Position numbers and translations under genes: made by a program | Shown: piece by piece, positions 53,520 through 62,196 of the stretch | Layout of the letters: each line of letters starts with the position of its first letter | Numbering within the stretch: the first letter of the stretch is position 1 | The notes under the pieces: generated by a model | What the model saw: the letters and a program-made list of their open reading frames with translations, nothing else | What the model was told of the DNA's origin: nothing | The model's database searches: none | Source of the DNA: Terasakiella sp. SH-1 | GTDB lineage: Bacteria > Pseudomonadota > Alphaproteobacteria > Rhodospirillales > Terasakiellaceae | Length of the DNA: 64,000 nt | Direction of reading: 5' to 3' | Assembly: GCF_004564135.1 (NCBI RefSeq) | Contig: NZ_CP038255.1 | Location: 2,281,501-2,345,500, forward strand

Positions 53520-53632
53520 TTGAGGTCGGAGCGTCAAGTTGAGTATTAATTGGACTTGAATTTTTACTAGCCTTTGCTACATCTGAAGACAACTGCATAG
53601 CATCGGCTCCAATCGGGCAGTTCTTGCCATGT

Positions 53633-53706
53633 CATAACCTCCTTTGAAACTTCAATCGAGGTTATGAAAAGATCAGCGAGATAATCGGTACCTATGACCG
53701 ATTATC
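53633..53706. repeat. Two adjacent perfect inverted repeats in the CDI locus
   Basis: CATAACCTC (53633-53641) with GAGGTTATG (53658-53666), and GATAATCGGT (53680-53689) with ACCGATTATC (53697-53706), form two stems between the candidate immunity gene and the split orphan gene. No T run follows. They could be RNA processing or termination structures or scars of recombination. A good ribosome-site-like AAAGGAGG on the minus strand overlaps the first stem. Confidence 0.5.
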
Positions 53707-53824
53707 GAGGTCGGTAGCCCTAGTTTCGGTTTGATGATTTTTTCGTCGTAAGTCATCTGACGTCTCCTTCGCCCTGTTGGGCTGATTATGAACGAAGTGT
53801 CAGATCAAGTCCTGCCTTTTGTAT

Positions 53825-54142
53825 TTAACTCCTTTGGAATTGTTCTTTAACAACTCTATCATTGTCAGGCAGTTTTAAAGGCTTGGGCTCATTCCGTATA
53901 GCTTCCTCAATAAAATTCCCCAACGAACAACCCAGTTCATACCAATCATCTTCAGGATAACAAAATTCAATACTTTCTAGCCAAGCATCAAGTTGATCAT
54001 ACCAGTCACCTGAATACTCTAACTGGTAGCCAATATTAGTCGCTGAACCCATCAGTCTTTGTTTGTATTCTTTAAACGGCATTTCTTTTGAACGAAATTT
54101 TGAGATTACATTTAGAAGGCTTTCGTAACCAGACAACATCAT
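53825..54142 (-). CDS. Candidate CDI immunity protein
   Basis: 105 residues, acidic, single-domain, no signal peptide (GYESLLNVISKFRSKEMPFK, then ESIEFCYPEDDWYELGCSLG). It starts at ATGATG, overlapping the TGA stop of the giant adhesin, with GGAGGAAA inside the adhesin's last codons. This tight coupling directly after a CdiA-type gene is the standard position of an immunity gene. I do not recognise the immunity family. Confidence 0.7.
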   Translation of the reverse strand: MMLSGYESLLNVISKFRSKEMPFKEYKQRLMGSATNIGYQLEYSGDWYDQLDAWLESIEFCYPEDDWYELGCSLGNFIEEAIRNEPKPLKLPDNDRVVKEQFQRS

Positions 54143-57100
54143 TTTCCTCCAATCGGTTTAATGGTTACAACTCTTCCTTCAGAGCTAGTGATCACATCAA
54201 TACTGCCAGAAGAGTATCGAAGATTCCCATTAGCTTGTTTTACTGGTGTTGTATTTTGAATAATATCTTCTACATGATTTGGTGATATTGAGCGACCTCT
54301 TATGTTATCAGTACCATCGAAATAATTGATCCCCGGCTGGTTAATATATGGTAGGCGATCACCTGTTACTGGTTGTGGCTGCCCTTCGGCAGGGGCACCT
54401 GAAGAATACCTTTGGCCGCTTGGTTGCATACGCGCAACGGCGTGTTGAGAATACAGTCTATCACCTATTTTAGCATATTCCTGGGGGCCGTTAGGCCCTG
54501 TTTTCGTTATTTTCGGATAATCGTTCCAGTTTCCCCATAATAAGCGTTCATTCTTCCTAATTTTCCCAATCGCACCAGCAACCTCAGTTGTCAGTTTCAG
54601 GCCGCCTAAAGCGGTGCTTCCAAGCGCGGCAGTCAGTTCCCCATAAATTTCCATACCACCGACATGGTCGCCTGCGTCCAGTTTCTCCTTGGCGTCTGCC
54701 ATGGTGGTTTTAAAGTCGTTGGCAATTTGTTCAGGCAGTTCGTCTAAATGGGTGATTAGATAGGTGATGCCCTCAACGCGTTCCTGATTGCGTGTAGCAG
54801 AATCTACATCCAGAAGCATAGCGGGTGTAGAAACGTCATAGAGTAGCAGCCCCAACGCTTCTGCATTTTCCACAACAAACTTGGCAGCGCCTTTGTTAAA
54901 GCCTGTCTGCATCGTTTGAGTGATGCCGCCCATAACTTTCGTTTTGGTAAGCTCCAATCCATCATTCAACAAAAACAGCTCAGATTTTTGATCTGATGTT
55001 AGTGTTTTTTGTTTAGCGTTCTTTAGCTCTTGCTTAACCAGATAAATCTGTTTGCTGGTTTCAACCAATTCGAATGTGCGATTGATTTTTTCCTGATCTG
55101 TCAGATTAAGCTCAGTCCCACCCCCAACAACGTTGGAACTTTTGTGGATTTCCTGCAAAGCATTTGCCATGCCCAGTGTGGAGCCCGGCAAAACACCTTT
55201 GAGGTTTTCAAAACCAGTTGGCGCGAAGTCTTTCAGGACTACATCATAGAAACTTTTGTTTGCCATAACAGTGCTGGCAAAGAGACTGGGGTTGTTAAAT
55301 TGATTATCCTCACTGAGGAACTTGAGCTGGTTGCCGAGGTTGTCTGTAAAGCCTTTGCCGTAATTGTCCATGGTTTTCAGGATGGCAAGGGCTTCACTGT
55401 CCTGAGCAATTTCTCGGGACATTTCAGCGTCGACCTGACGCAAGGCTTCATTACCCAAACGAGTGACCCATTCCTCTTTTGTACCGCCTTTGGTTTTTGC
55501 CATTTGCTCCGCAGTTTTTTCAACCGCCAGAATTTCTGTGGTATGGAGCATGCGGTTATTCTTCACCGCATTACTGGCGGCTTGCATGGCTATATCGCTA
55601 TCCTGTCCTAGAAGGTTGGCTGCAATCAGGGCTGCTGTTGTGGCGGCGTAGGTGATTTTCTGGTTTCTGTCTTCGTCGTCTTTGGAAATCAAATCCCCGG
55701 CTACTTCAGCCGTGACTTCCCCAACCACAGCACCGATAGCGCCTGCCCCCGCCGCATCCAGATCACCACCGCTTCGTATGAAACCCTCTATGGCTCCATT
55801 TGCGGCATGGAGGATTTTATGTGTCCCCTCATCAATTCCTTCTTCCTGGGTGCCATCTTCGTTCTTCTCACCCGCTTTCATATCCCCGATCTTGTTGGCC
55901 CCTATTTCACCTACGGCATTAGCAACGCTGTCGAGGACGAACTGTTTGAGGTCAGGACCGGATAAGGAGCTGGAGCTGCTGGAGCTTGACGTGCTGGTGG
56001 TCACCGTCTTGACTGTATTGGTGAGGGTAGTTTCCGTTACCGTGTCGCCCGCTGTGAGTGTGTCGCCATCCTGTAGAACCTGTCCGGTGGTTTCGGTGTT
56101 TTCTACAGTGGCATCATTGGCAGCTGTCACCGTTGTGCCGTCACCTGAGCGGATGGTCGTGCCCTGATGGACGGTCTGGGTTGTGGTGGTTGAGGTTGTG
56201 CTGCTCTTGGACTTGGTCTGGGTCACCCCGACGCCCAAAGTGCCGGTGGTAAATTTTCCATCCTTACTGCCGAACGTGCTATCTGGCCCACCATTGTCAT
56301 AATTCAGGCTCGCCCCGACGTTGACACCGACAGACGAGGTCTTGGTGGTGGAGGTGGAATTAGTGGTGGCGTGCGTATCAGCTGCCGCCAGCAGATTGAC
56401 ATCGCCGCCTGCCTCAATGGTGGTGCTGTCGCCTGCTGTCAGCTCCGCATTGACCAGCGTGGTATCCTTGCCGGAGGTGATGTTGATGTCATTACCAGCG
56501 GTGATTTCTGTGCCCTGTTGCAGGGTATCCGTTTGGGTCGTGGTGTTCGTGGTGAACTTGCCTTTGGAGGCCGTCATACCCACGCTGTAATTGGTGTCAC
56601 CGCCTTCGGTTTGTCCGCCATAGCTCACCCCGACGGACGTGGTCTTGCCCGTGAGGGTGGAGCTGGAGGTCTGGTGGATGTCTTGCGCGGTGGTCATCGC
56701 AATGTCATTGGTGGCACTTAACGTGGTGTCTGTGCCGCTTGAAAGCTCACCAGAGACAATAGAGATATTATCCGCACTGACGTTCAGGTTCTGGTCGGCC
56801 TTAAGAACAGTGCCTTCATTGATGACATCAAGGGCGGATTGCTCGCTGCCTTTTATCTTGGTCTGGGCGACATTAACGCCAACGTTCGCGAAAGACACCC
56901 CGATGTTGAAACCCTTGGAGCTTGTCTGGCTGTGGGTTTCTTGATGGACGTTCTGGGCAGTGGCGAGGTTAAGGTCGCCGCCCACCGTCATGTTTAGATC
57001 ACCGCCTGCTTCCAGCTCAGAGCCAGTGATGGCCGCATCAGCCCCGACATTGACATTTAGGTCATTGCCGGACTTAAGCGTAGCGGCCACAACGGTTTGG

Positions 57101-60100
57101 TCATAGACGCTGTCGGTTTGGGTTTGGGCGGAATTATAACCGATGCTCAGACCGGGGATAGTCACGCTCATGCTCTTGCTTTTAAAGCTGGAGCTGCTGC
57201 TTTCCTTAGTGTTGCTGGCATGTTCTATATTGAGCTTGCCGCCAGCATTGAGGCTGGCGTCTGTCTCTGCCTCAATTTGAGAACCTTTGATATTGAGGTC
57301 TGCGCCAGAGGAAATACTGACATTATCGCCACTAAGAGTGGAGGTAACAGTCGTGGTTTCGCCGTTGGAGCTGGCTGTGCCCTTCATGGAATTATAGCTG
57401 GCAACGCCGAGGTTGATGCCAAAGGACTTGGTCGTCACGCTTGAGGAATGACTTTTGTCTTCAGCAGAGGTAATGGTGAGGCTTTGCTCAGCACTCAGGC
57501 TTAAATTATCACGGGCGCGAACGTTTGTGGCCTGCAAGGTTGTATCATTGGCGGCGCGAATGGTGACATTTTCACCCGCTGTAATGGAAGAGGAGACCGT
57601 ATTTTCATTGTAACTTGTGTTGGTGGTGGAAGACGACGACAACATGCCGCTTTTGGAGGTGCGTTCCATGCGGTATTTCATATCTTGCATACCCGCAATC
57701 GCGATATTGTTATCGGCTTCAAGTGTGGCGGATTTTCCCGCGCTCAGCGTGCTGCCTGCAACTGTGATGTCTTCCCCGCTTTTGATAGACAGGTCACTAC
57801 CTGCTATTGCACGGGCGCTCACGGTAGTGCGGTTGTCGATATGAAGCTCATACTTTTCACCGACGATATCCTGCTTATAGGTGTCTTGCACTCCAGTGAG
57901 GGTGGTGGTGGCACCGCTGTCGATGCTGAGGTCATTGCCTGCAACAAGGGTGGTGCCTTTGGCGGTTGTATTTTCACCGCTGGTGATGGTCAGATCGTTT
58001 CCGGCCTTGAGGCTGGCAAGGTCGTTGTTTACCTGAGTGGACCAACGGCCCAGCTGTCCATTCATACCAATAGATGCACTATCGACGGCTTTGGTGTTTT
58101 GAACGGCGGTCATGACCGTATCAGTGCCGCTGGTAATGGTGAGGTCTGTGCCTGCTTGCAGTGTTGAACCCTGCATCACGGTTTGCTGGGCGCTGTTCAG
58201 GTTAAGGGCACCGCCTGCGTGAATCTCGCTGGTTTGATAGGCTTCCTGCGTGGTGGAGACACCTGCATACCGGCCATGGCGATCACGGTCATAGCTTTTG
58301 TTGACAGTCTTGAGCGCTTTCAGTGTGATATCGCCCCCTGCTTTGAGGGTGGCATCCCCGGTGGAGGTAAGTTTTCCGCCTGTGTCGGTGATATCTTGGC
58401 CGGAGGTGATGGTGAGATTGCCGCCTGTTGCCTGAACACGGGCCTGAGACCCGCTGACAATGGATCGACCAATATTTACGTCACGACGACGGTCATAGTT
58501 ATCGTGAAGGGTGGCACTTGATTGCTGCCATGTCTCTGTCGTGTTGGTGAAGTTGCCGTTGGTGGCGCTAAGGGTGACGTTCTCCCCTGTGAGGAGCCCG
58601 CCTGTGTTGGTGATGTCTTGATCGGTACTTACATTGAGGTTGCCATTGGCCGCTTCCAGCTTGCCGTAAGTGTTGGTGAGGGAGCCTGCGCTTGAAGCAA
58701 TGGTGGTATTGGCCCCCGACAGGGTGCCGGAGTTGGTGATGTCGCCCCCGGCAGTCAGGTTAAGATCGCCCTCGGCATGGATGATGGCCCCGGAAGAGTC
58801 GATTTTCATACGGGTGGCTTCTGCCAAATAGACCACGGGCTTAAGCGCCTTGCGACCGTCTTCCAGTTCAACTTCCACCATCCAGACCATGTCTTGAGTA
58901 AGAGAGGCAATTTGTTTGGAACTGAGCGCGACACCATAAGAGAGTTGCAGGTCTTCTTGCTGGGCAAGCGCTGCATCCATCAGGGCGAGATACTGGTCGT
59001 TATCATTGGTGATGGTGGGAGAGAGGAAACGATTATGGGTGACGGCCATGATCTGGTCACGTACCTGTCGGGTCTCCCAATCATTATTGCCCAGTCGTTT
59101 GACTTCCCCTGCCAGATTGAAGCCCATTTTCTGGGTGAAATAATCCGAGCCATAAAGTGCGCCCAAGGTGGCAACCGCCGGGTTGACCTCAATGATATAG
59201 TTGGCGGTGGGGTTGGTCGTTTGAACAAACAGCCCACCGGGGCCGGAGGGGAGACTGATGTTGGCATTGATGCTGGCGGTGGTGGGCAGGCCGATATCAG
59301 CCGATGTGGCATGAACGTTGGCAGAGCCTGCGGTGATAGACACCGGGTCGGCCCCGCCGAACATGGAGATATTGTCGATGGAGCCTGTAAAGGGACCTGT
59401 AATATTTCCTCCGGCGGTGATGAAGGTATCGCCTGCTTCGATAACAGTGGAGGAGGTGGAGGAAGAAGAGGAGGTTGATTTACTACTTGGCATAGAACCG
59501 GTCTCAGCATCAACATATGCTATTATTTTTACTGTTTTCGAGCTGCTACTTGTCGTTCTAATGGTTGCTTGGCCTTCGTTCGTGAGAGTATTTCCCTTTA
59601 GTGTCAGGTCATTGTTGGTTGCAATATAGCCACCTTTGTTGGTCAAATTTGTTGCATCCAATGTCATGGCCAAAGAACTGATGAGTTTGGCAGGGTCTCC
59701 TGTATAGCTGGTTGTTTTCTCAATAACGGAAGACGAACTCGTTGTTCTCGTTAAGGAACAAGTGCCAACAACTCCACAACTAGGATGGCTGTCTGACCCC
59801 CGATAATAATTAGTCTTAGTTGTTTTAGTGCTAGATGACGACGATATCGTTTTAGGTGTTGGGCTGCTTGCCCCTTTCCTCTCATTGGTGAGATTATTTG
59901 TATAAATGGATATCCCGCCATTGAGGCTCTCAATATTGCCTGACAGGTTATAGACCTTGGTGTTTTTGCCGCCAGACCCATTACTGTCGATCTGGATGTT
60001 GCCATTGGCGAGGATATTGCCTTCCTCATTGGTCAATGTGCCCGGTGTCGCCAAGGTGAGGGAGCCCGAAGAATAGAGCAGCCCTGTGTTGGTCAAATCC

Positions 60101-62196
60101 CCTGTAATATTCAGCTCAAACCCGTCTGAGCTGCCATCAGAGATGGTGCCGGAGTTAATTAGATGCAGGGCTGTCAGTGTCAGGTCATTTGTGGCGGTCA
60201 TCAACCCGCCGTTGGTGAGGGTCGTCCCCGCAGTGATCGTTGTGTCATCAGCACTCTGGGTCTGGGAATTCGCCGTGGTGGTGAGGGCCTGATTAGCAGT
60301 TAGCGTGGTGCCCGTCTGTGAACTGATGGTGCCATCGCTTGTGATGTTGCCACCGCTTGAAGTGACGCTGACCGAGCCGCTGGAGGTGAGGCTGCCCCCT
60401 GTGTTGAGGGTGGTATCCCCTGTGGTGGTCACGGTGATGTTGCCTGTGGCCTCCAAGGCATTGCTGCCGCTATAGCTCGCCCCATTGATGGTCGCCGTAC
60501 CCGTGATATCGCCTGTACCGGACCCTGTGGTGAGGGCTCCGCCTGTGAGCGAGAAGGTACCCCCTGCGGTGATGTTGCCGGAGGTCGTGGCACGGGTGCT
60601 GCCCTCTAAGGTGAGATTACCCACCGCCTCCAGCTCTGCTGTGCTTAAGGTCGGGGCCGTGAGGTTCAGGGCCGCGTTGGACTGGGTTTTGCCAGATAAG
60701 GTCGCTTGGGTGGTTGCTGTCAGGGTAATATCACCGCCTGTGGTGATCTGGTTTGTGCTGATCGTCTGGCCTGTCAGGCTTGCTGTACTTGTGGATTGCA
60801 GATGGCCGGACAGGTTGGCGGTGTTGGTGGCATTGATCGTTGCCGTACCGCCAGCGGTGATATTCTTGGCCGTAATCGCCGCCCCGGACAGGCTGACGTT
60901 AGAGTTGGATTGGACATTCCCTGTCAGGGTGGTACTGGTGGTGCCCGTGATACTGATAGCCCCGGTGGCTGTGATCCCGCCGGATGCACTGCCATCACTG
61001 ATTTGATCGGCAGACAGGGTTGCAGTTTCCACAGCTTGTAAGGTGCTGCCTTCAAAGCTCAGGCTGTTGGTGGCCGTGAGGGATAAGTCCCCGGTCGTCG
61101 CATTGGACCCGTCACTGTTGCGCCCGGCAGTGATCGTGGCATTACTTGCGGTAATAGTTGCTGCGGAAACAGTCACATCGTCTTTGGTAGAAAGCGTGGC
61201 CGAACTGAGCGTAGCTGTCCCGCCTGCGCTGATGGCTAGGTCATCCCCTGCATAGAGAGTGCTGGATGCGGTCACATCATTGCTGTTTTGCGCCGTAATC
61301 GTGAGACCGGTGGCGGCAGAGGCTTTTTTGAGCTCAATCTTGCCATCGGCGGTGATGGTCAGCTCCGACGTTGACGCTGCCATCTCCCCTTGCATATTGA
61401 CGCCCACGCCTGTTTCATTGGCGATCAGGGCAATGCGCCCGGCATACATGCCGCCCAGAGCAGAACTGTCAATCGCCAGTGTGGGCTTGGTGGAGCCATC
61501 ATCTGTTTTCTTGGTGACACTGCGATCTGAATATTGAACATCATTGCGCCCGGCGATGATGTTCAGTTCTTTTGCATTAATGGCTCCGCTGATCTCCGCT
61601 GCGCGGGTGATGATGTCGAAGGCATCCGCATCGTTGGCGTTCAGCCCCAAAGAGTTCACAACCACATCGCCGCCATTGACTGACAGGCTATCCAAGGATG
61701 TGCCACTAAAAACAGGGGTGCCTGTGGTGAGCGTACTTCTGGATGTGTTGATAAAGCCGCAGCCGTTACAGGTGATACCGTTGGGGTTGGCGAGGATATA
61801 ATCGGCCTTTTGCCCGGCAATTTCGGTAAAGCCTGTCAGGCTGGAACGATTGGCGCTTGTGACTTCATTGATGATCAGACTGGCCGCTGTGCCACTGAAG
61901 TTCGGGTTGGCAAAGATTGCTCCGCCCGTTTTGGTCAGGGTATCAATGGTGGAGTTGTTCACCACCAGCCCGGATTTACCTACATTAAAATCAGTGAATT
62001 TGTTGTGGGAGACACCAGAACCATTGGGCGCGACGATATCCAACAAAGGGGTGTCGTTAATGGTGGTGCTTACACTGGCTGTGGGCATGCTTGGGTCCAC
62101 TGTGATGGTCGCGCTTTGGGCCTGAACCATATTGGGCTGGAGCGCAATGGTGAGGCTCAGCGTCCAGCAGAGCGTTTTTTTAAGCAGCTGTTTCAT
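54139..62196 (-). CDS. CdiA/FhaB-type two-partner secretion giant adhesin with C-terminal toxin-like domain
   Basis: 2685 residues. Signal peptide (LLKKTLCWTLSLTIALQPNMVQA-Q), then the TPS secretion domain with NPNGITCNGCGFINTSRSTLTTG near residue 150, long FHA-type beta-helix repeats (for example NLTITSGQDITDTGGKLTSTG units), and a CdiA middle segment (IASLTQDMVWMVEVELEDG). A Ser-rich spacer leads to a pretoxin region ending A-V-K-N-N at 2210-2214, a variant of the VENN boundary. The last ~105 residues (RLYSQHAVARMQPSG near 2582, then SPNHVEDIIQNTTPV, RVVTIKPIGGK) look like a small basic RNase of the BECR type (RelE/colicin fold), which is a tentative call. It is exported by the upstream TpsB protein. 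Confidence 0.85.
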   Translation of the reverse strand: MKQLLKKTLCWTLSLTIALQPNMVQAQSATITVDPSMPTASVSTTINDTPLLDIVAPNGSGVSHNKFTDFNVGKSGLVVNNSTIDTLTKTGGAIFANPNFSGTAASLIINEVTSANRSSLTGFTEIAGQKADYILANPNGITCNGCGFINTSRSTLTTGTPVFSGTSLDSLSVNGGDVVVNSLGLNANDADAFDIITRAAEISGAINAKELNIIAGRNDVQYSDRSVTKKTDDGSTKPTLAIDSSALGGMYAGRIALIANETGVGVNMQGEMAASTSELTITADGKIELKKASAATGLTITAQNSNDVTASSTLYAGDDLAISAGGTATLSSATLSTKDDVTVSAATITASNATITAGRNSDGSNATTGDLSLTATNSLSFEGSTLQAVETATLSADQISDGSASGGITATGAISITGTTSTTLTGNVQSNSNVSLSGAAITAKNITAGGTATINATNTANLSGHLQSTSTASLTGQTISTNQITTGGDITLTATTQATLSGKTQSNAALNLTAPTLSTAELEAVGNLTLEGSTRATTSGNITAGGTFSLTGGALTTGSGTGDITGTATINGASYSGSNALEATGNITVTTTGDTTLNTGGSLTSSGSVSVTSSGGNITSDGTISSQTGTTLTANQALTTTANSQTQSADDTTITAGTTLTNGGLMTATNDLTLTALHLINSGTISDGSSDGFELNITGDLTNTGLLYSSGSLTLATPGTLTNEEGNILANGNIQIDSNGSGGKNTKVYNLSGNIESLNGGISIYTNNLTNERKGASSPTPKTISSSSSTKTTKTNYYRGSDSHPSCGVVGTCSLTRTTSSSSVIEKTTSYTGDPAKLISSLAMTLDATNLTNKGGYIATNNDLTLKGNTLTNEGQATIRTTSSSSKTVKIIAYVDAETGSMPSSKSTSSSSSTSSTVIEAGDTFITAGGNITGPFTGSIDNISMFGGADPVSITAGSANVHATSADIGLPTTASINANISLPSGPGGLFVQTTNPTANYIIEVNPAVATLGALYGSDYFTQKMGFNLAGEVKRLGNNDWETRQVRDQIMAVTHNRFLSPTITNDNDQYLALMDAALAQQEDLQLSYGVALSSKQIASLTQDMVWMVEVELEDGRKALKPVVYLAEATRMKIDSSGAIIHAEGDLNLTAGGDITNSGTLSGANTTIASSAGSLTNTYGKLEAANGNLNVSTDQDITNTGGLLTGENVTLSATNGNFTNTTETWQQSSATLHDNYDRRRDVNIGRSIVSGSQARVQATGGNLTITSGQDITDTGGKLTSTGDATLKAGGDITLKALKTVNKSYDRDRHGRYAGVSTTQEAYQTSEIHAGGALNLNSAQQTVMQGSTLQAGTDLTITSGTDTVMTAVQNTKAVDSASIGMNGQLGRWSTQVNNDLASLKAGNDLTITSGENTTAKGTTLVAGNDLSIDSGATTTLTGVQDTYKQDIVGEKYELHIDNRTTVSARAIAGSDLSIKSGEDITVAGSTLSAGKSATLEADNNIAIAGMQDMKYRMERTSKSGMLSSSSTTNTSYNENTVSSSITAGENVTIRAANDTTLQATNVRARDNLSLSAEQSLTITSAEDKSHSSSVTTKSFGINLGVASYNSMKGTASSNGETTTVTSTLSGDNVSISSGADLNIKGSQIEAETDASLNAGGKLNIEHASNTKESSSSSFKSKSMSVTIPGLSIGYNSAQTQTDSVYDQTVVAATLKSGNDLNVNVGADAAITGSELEAGGDLNMTVGGDLNLATAQNVHQETHSQTSSKGFNIGVSFANVGVNVAQTKIKGSEQSALDVINEGTVLKADQNLNVSADNISIVSGELSSGTDTTLSATNDIAMTTAQDIHQTSSSTLTGKTTSVGVSYGGQTEGGDTNYSVGMTASKGKFTTNTTTQTDTLQQGTEITAGNDINITSGKDTTLVNAELTAGDSTTIEAGGDVNLLAAADTHATTNSTSTTKTSSVGVNVGASLNYDNGGPDSTFGSKDGKFTTGTLGVGVTQTKSKSSTTSTTTTQTVHQGTTIRSGDGTTVTAANDATVENTETTGQVLQDGDTLTAGDTVTETTLTNTVKTVTTSTSSSSSSSSLSGPDLKQFVLDSVANAVGEIGANKIGDMKAGEKNEDGTQEEGIDEGTHKILHAANGAIEGFIRSGGDLDAAGAGAIGAVVGEVTAEVAGDLISKDDEDRNQKITYAATTAALIAANLLGQDSDIAMQAASNAVKNNRMLHTTEILAVEKTAEQMAKTKGGTKEEWVTRLGNEALRQVDAEMSREIAQDSEALAILKTMDNYGKGFTDNLGNQLKFLSEDNQFNNPSLFASTVMANKSFYDVVLKDFAPTGFENLKGVLPGSTLGMANALQEIHKSSNVVGGGTELNLTDQEKINRTFELVETSKQIYLVKQELKNAKQKTLTSDQKSELFLLNDGLELTKTKVMGGITQTMQTGFNKGAAKFVVENAEALGLLLYDVSTPAMLLDVDSATRNQERVEGITYLITHLDELPEQIANDFKTTMADAKEKLDAGDHVGGMEIYGELTAALGSTALGGLKLTTEVAGAIGKIRKNERLLWGNWNDYPKITKTGPNGPQEYAKIGDRLYSQHAVARMQPSGQRYSSGAPAEGQPQPVTGDRLPYINQPGINYFDGTDNIRGRSISPNHVEDIIQNTTPVKQANGNLRYSSGSIDVITSSEGRVVTIKPIGGK

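Larger units (their letters stand above)
52754..53598 (-). pseudogene. Orphan CdiA-CT-like gene split by IS200/IS605 element
   Basis: Two frames join perfectly if 52981-53519 is removed: the N-part (53598 to 53520: MQLSSDVAKASKNSSPINTQ, LDAPTS) and the C-part (52980 to 52754: NQTNWNVTAYTPDGKELKID, then ENPNFSKLNKETLDNSLNEK) ending at TGA. The restored junction reads CCG ACC TCA AAT CAA ACA. The N-part frame has a stop shortly before 53598, so the start may be lost or the gene may already be an orphan C-terminal module. The position after the immunity gene suggests a displaced toxin tip. No toxin family is recognised. Confidence 0.6.

Noticed and set aside
58777-59478. Long plus-strand open frame (233 residues) inside the giant adhesin gene, with several similar ones between 55030 and 62199
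   Set aside because: They are antisense to a gene with clear FHA repeats and TPS motifs, have no ribosome site, and read as Gly/Val-rich low-complexity sequence.
54139-62196. Repetitive DNA that could be taken for a tandem array or CRISPR
   Set aside because: The repeats are degenerate coding units of a beta-helix adhesin in one open frame, not identical spaced repeats.
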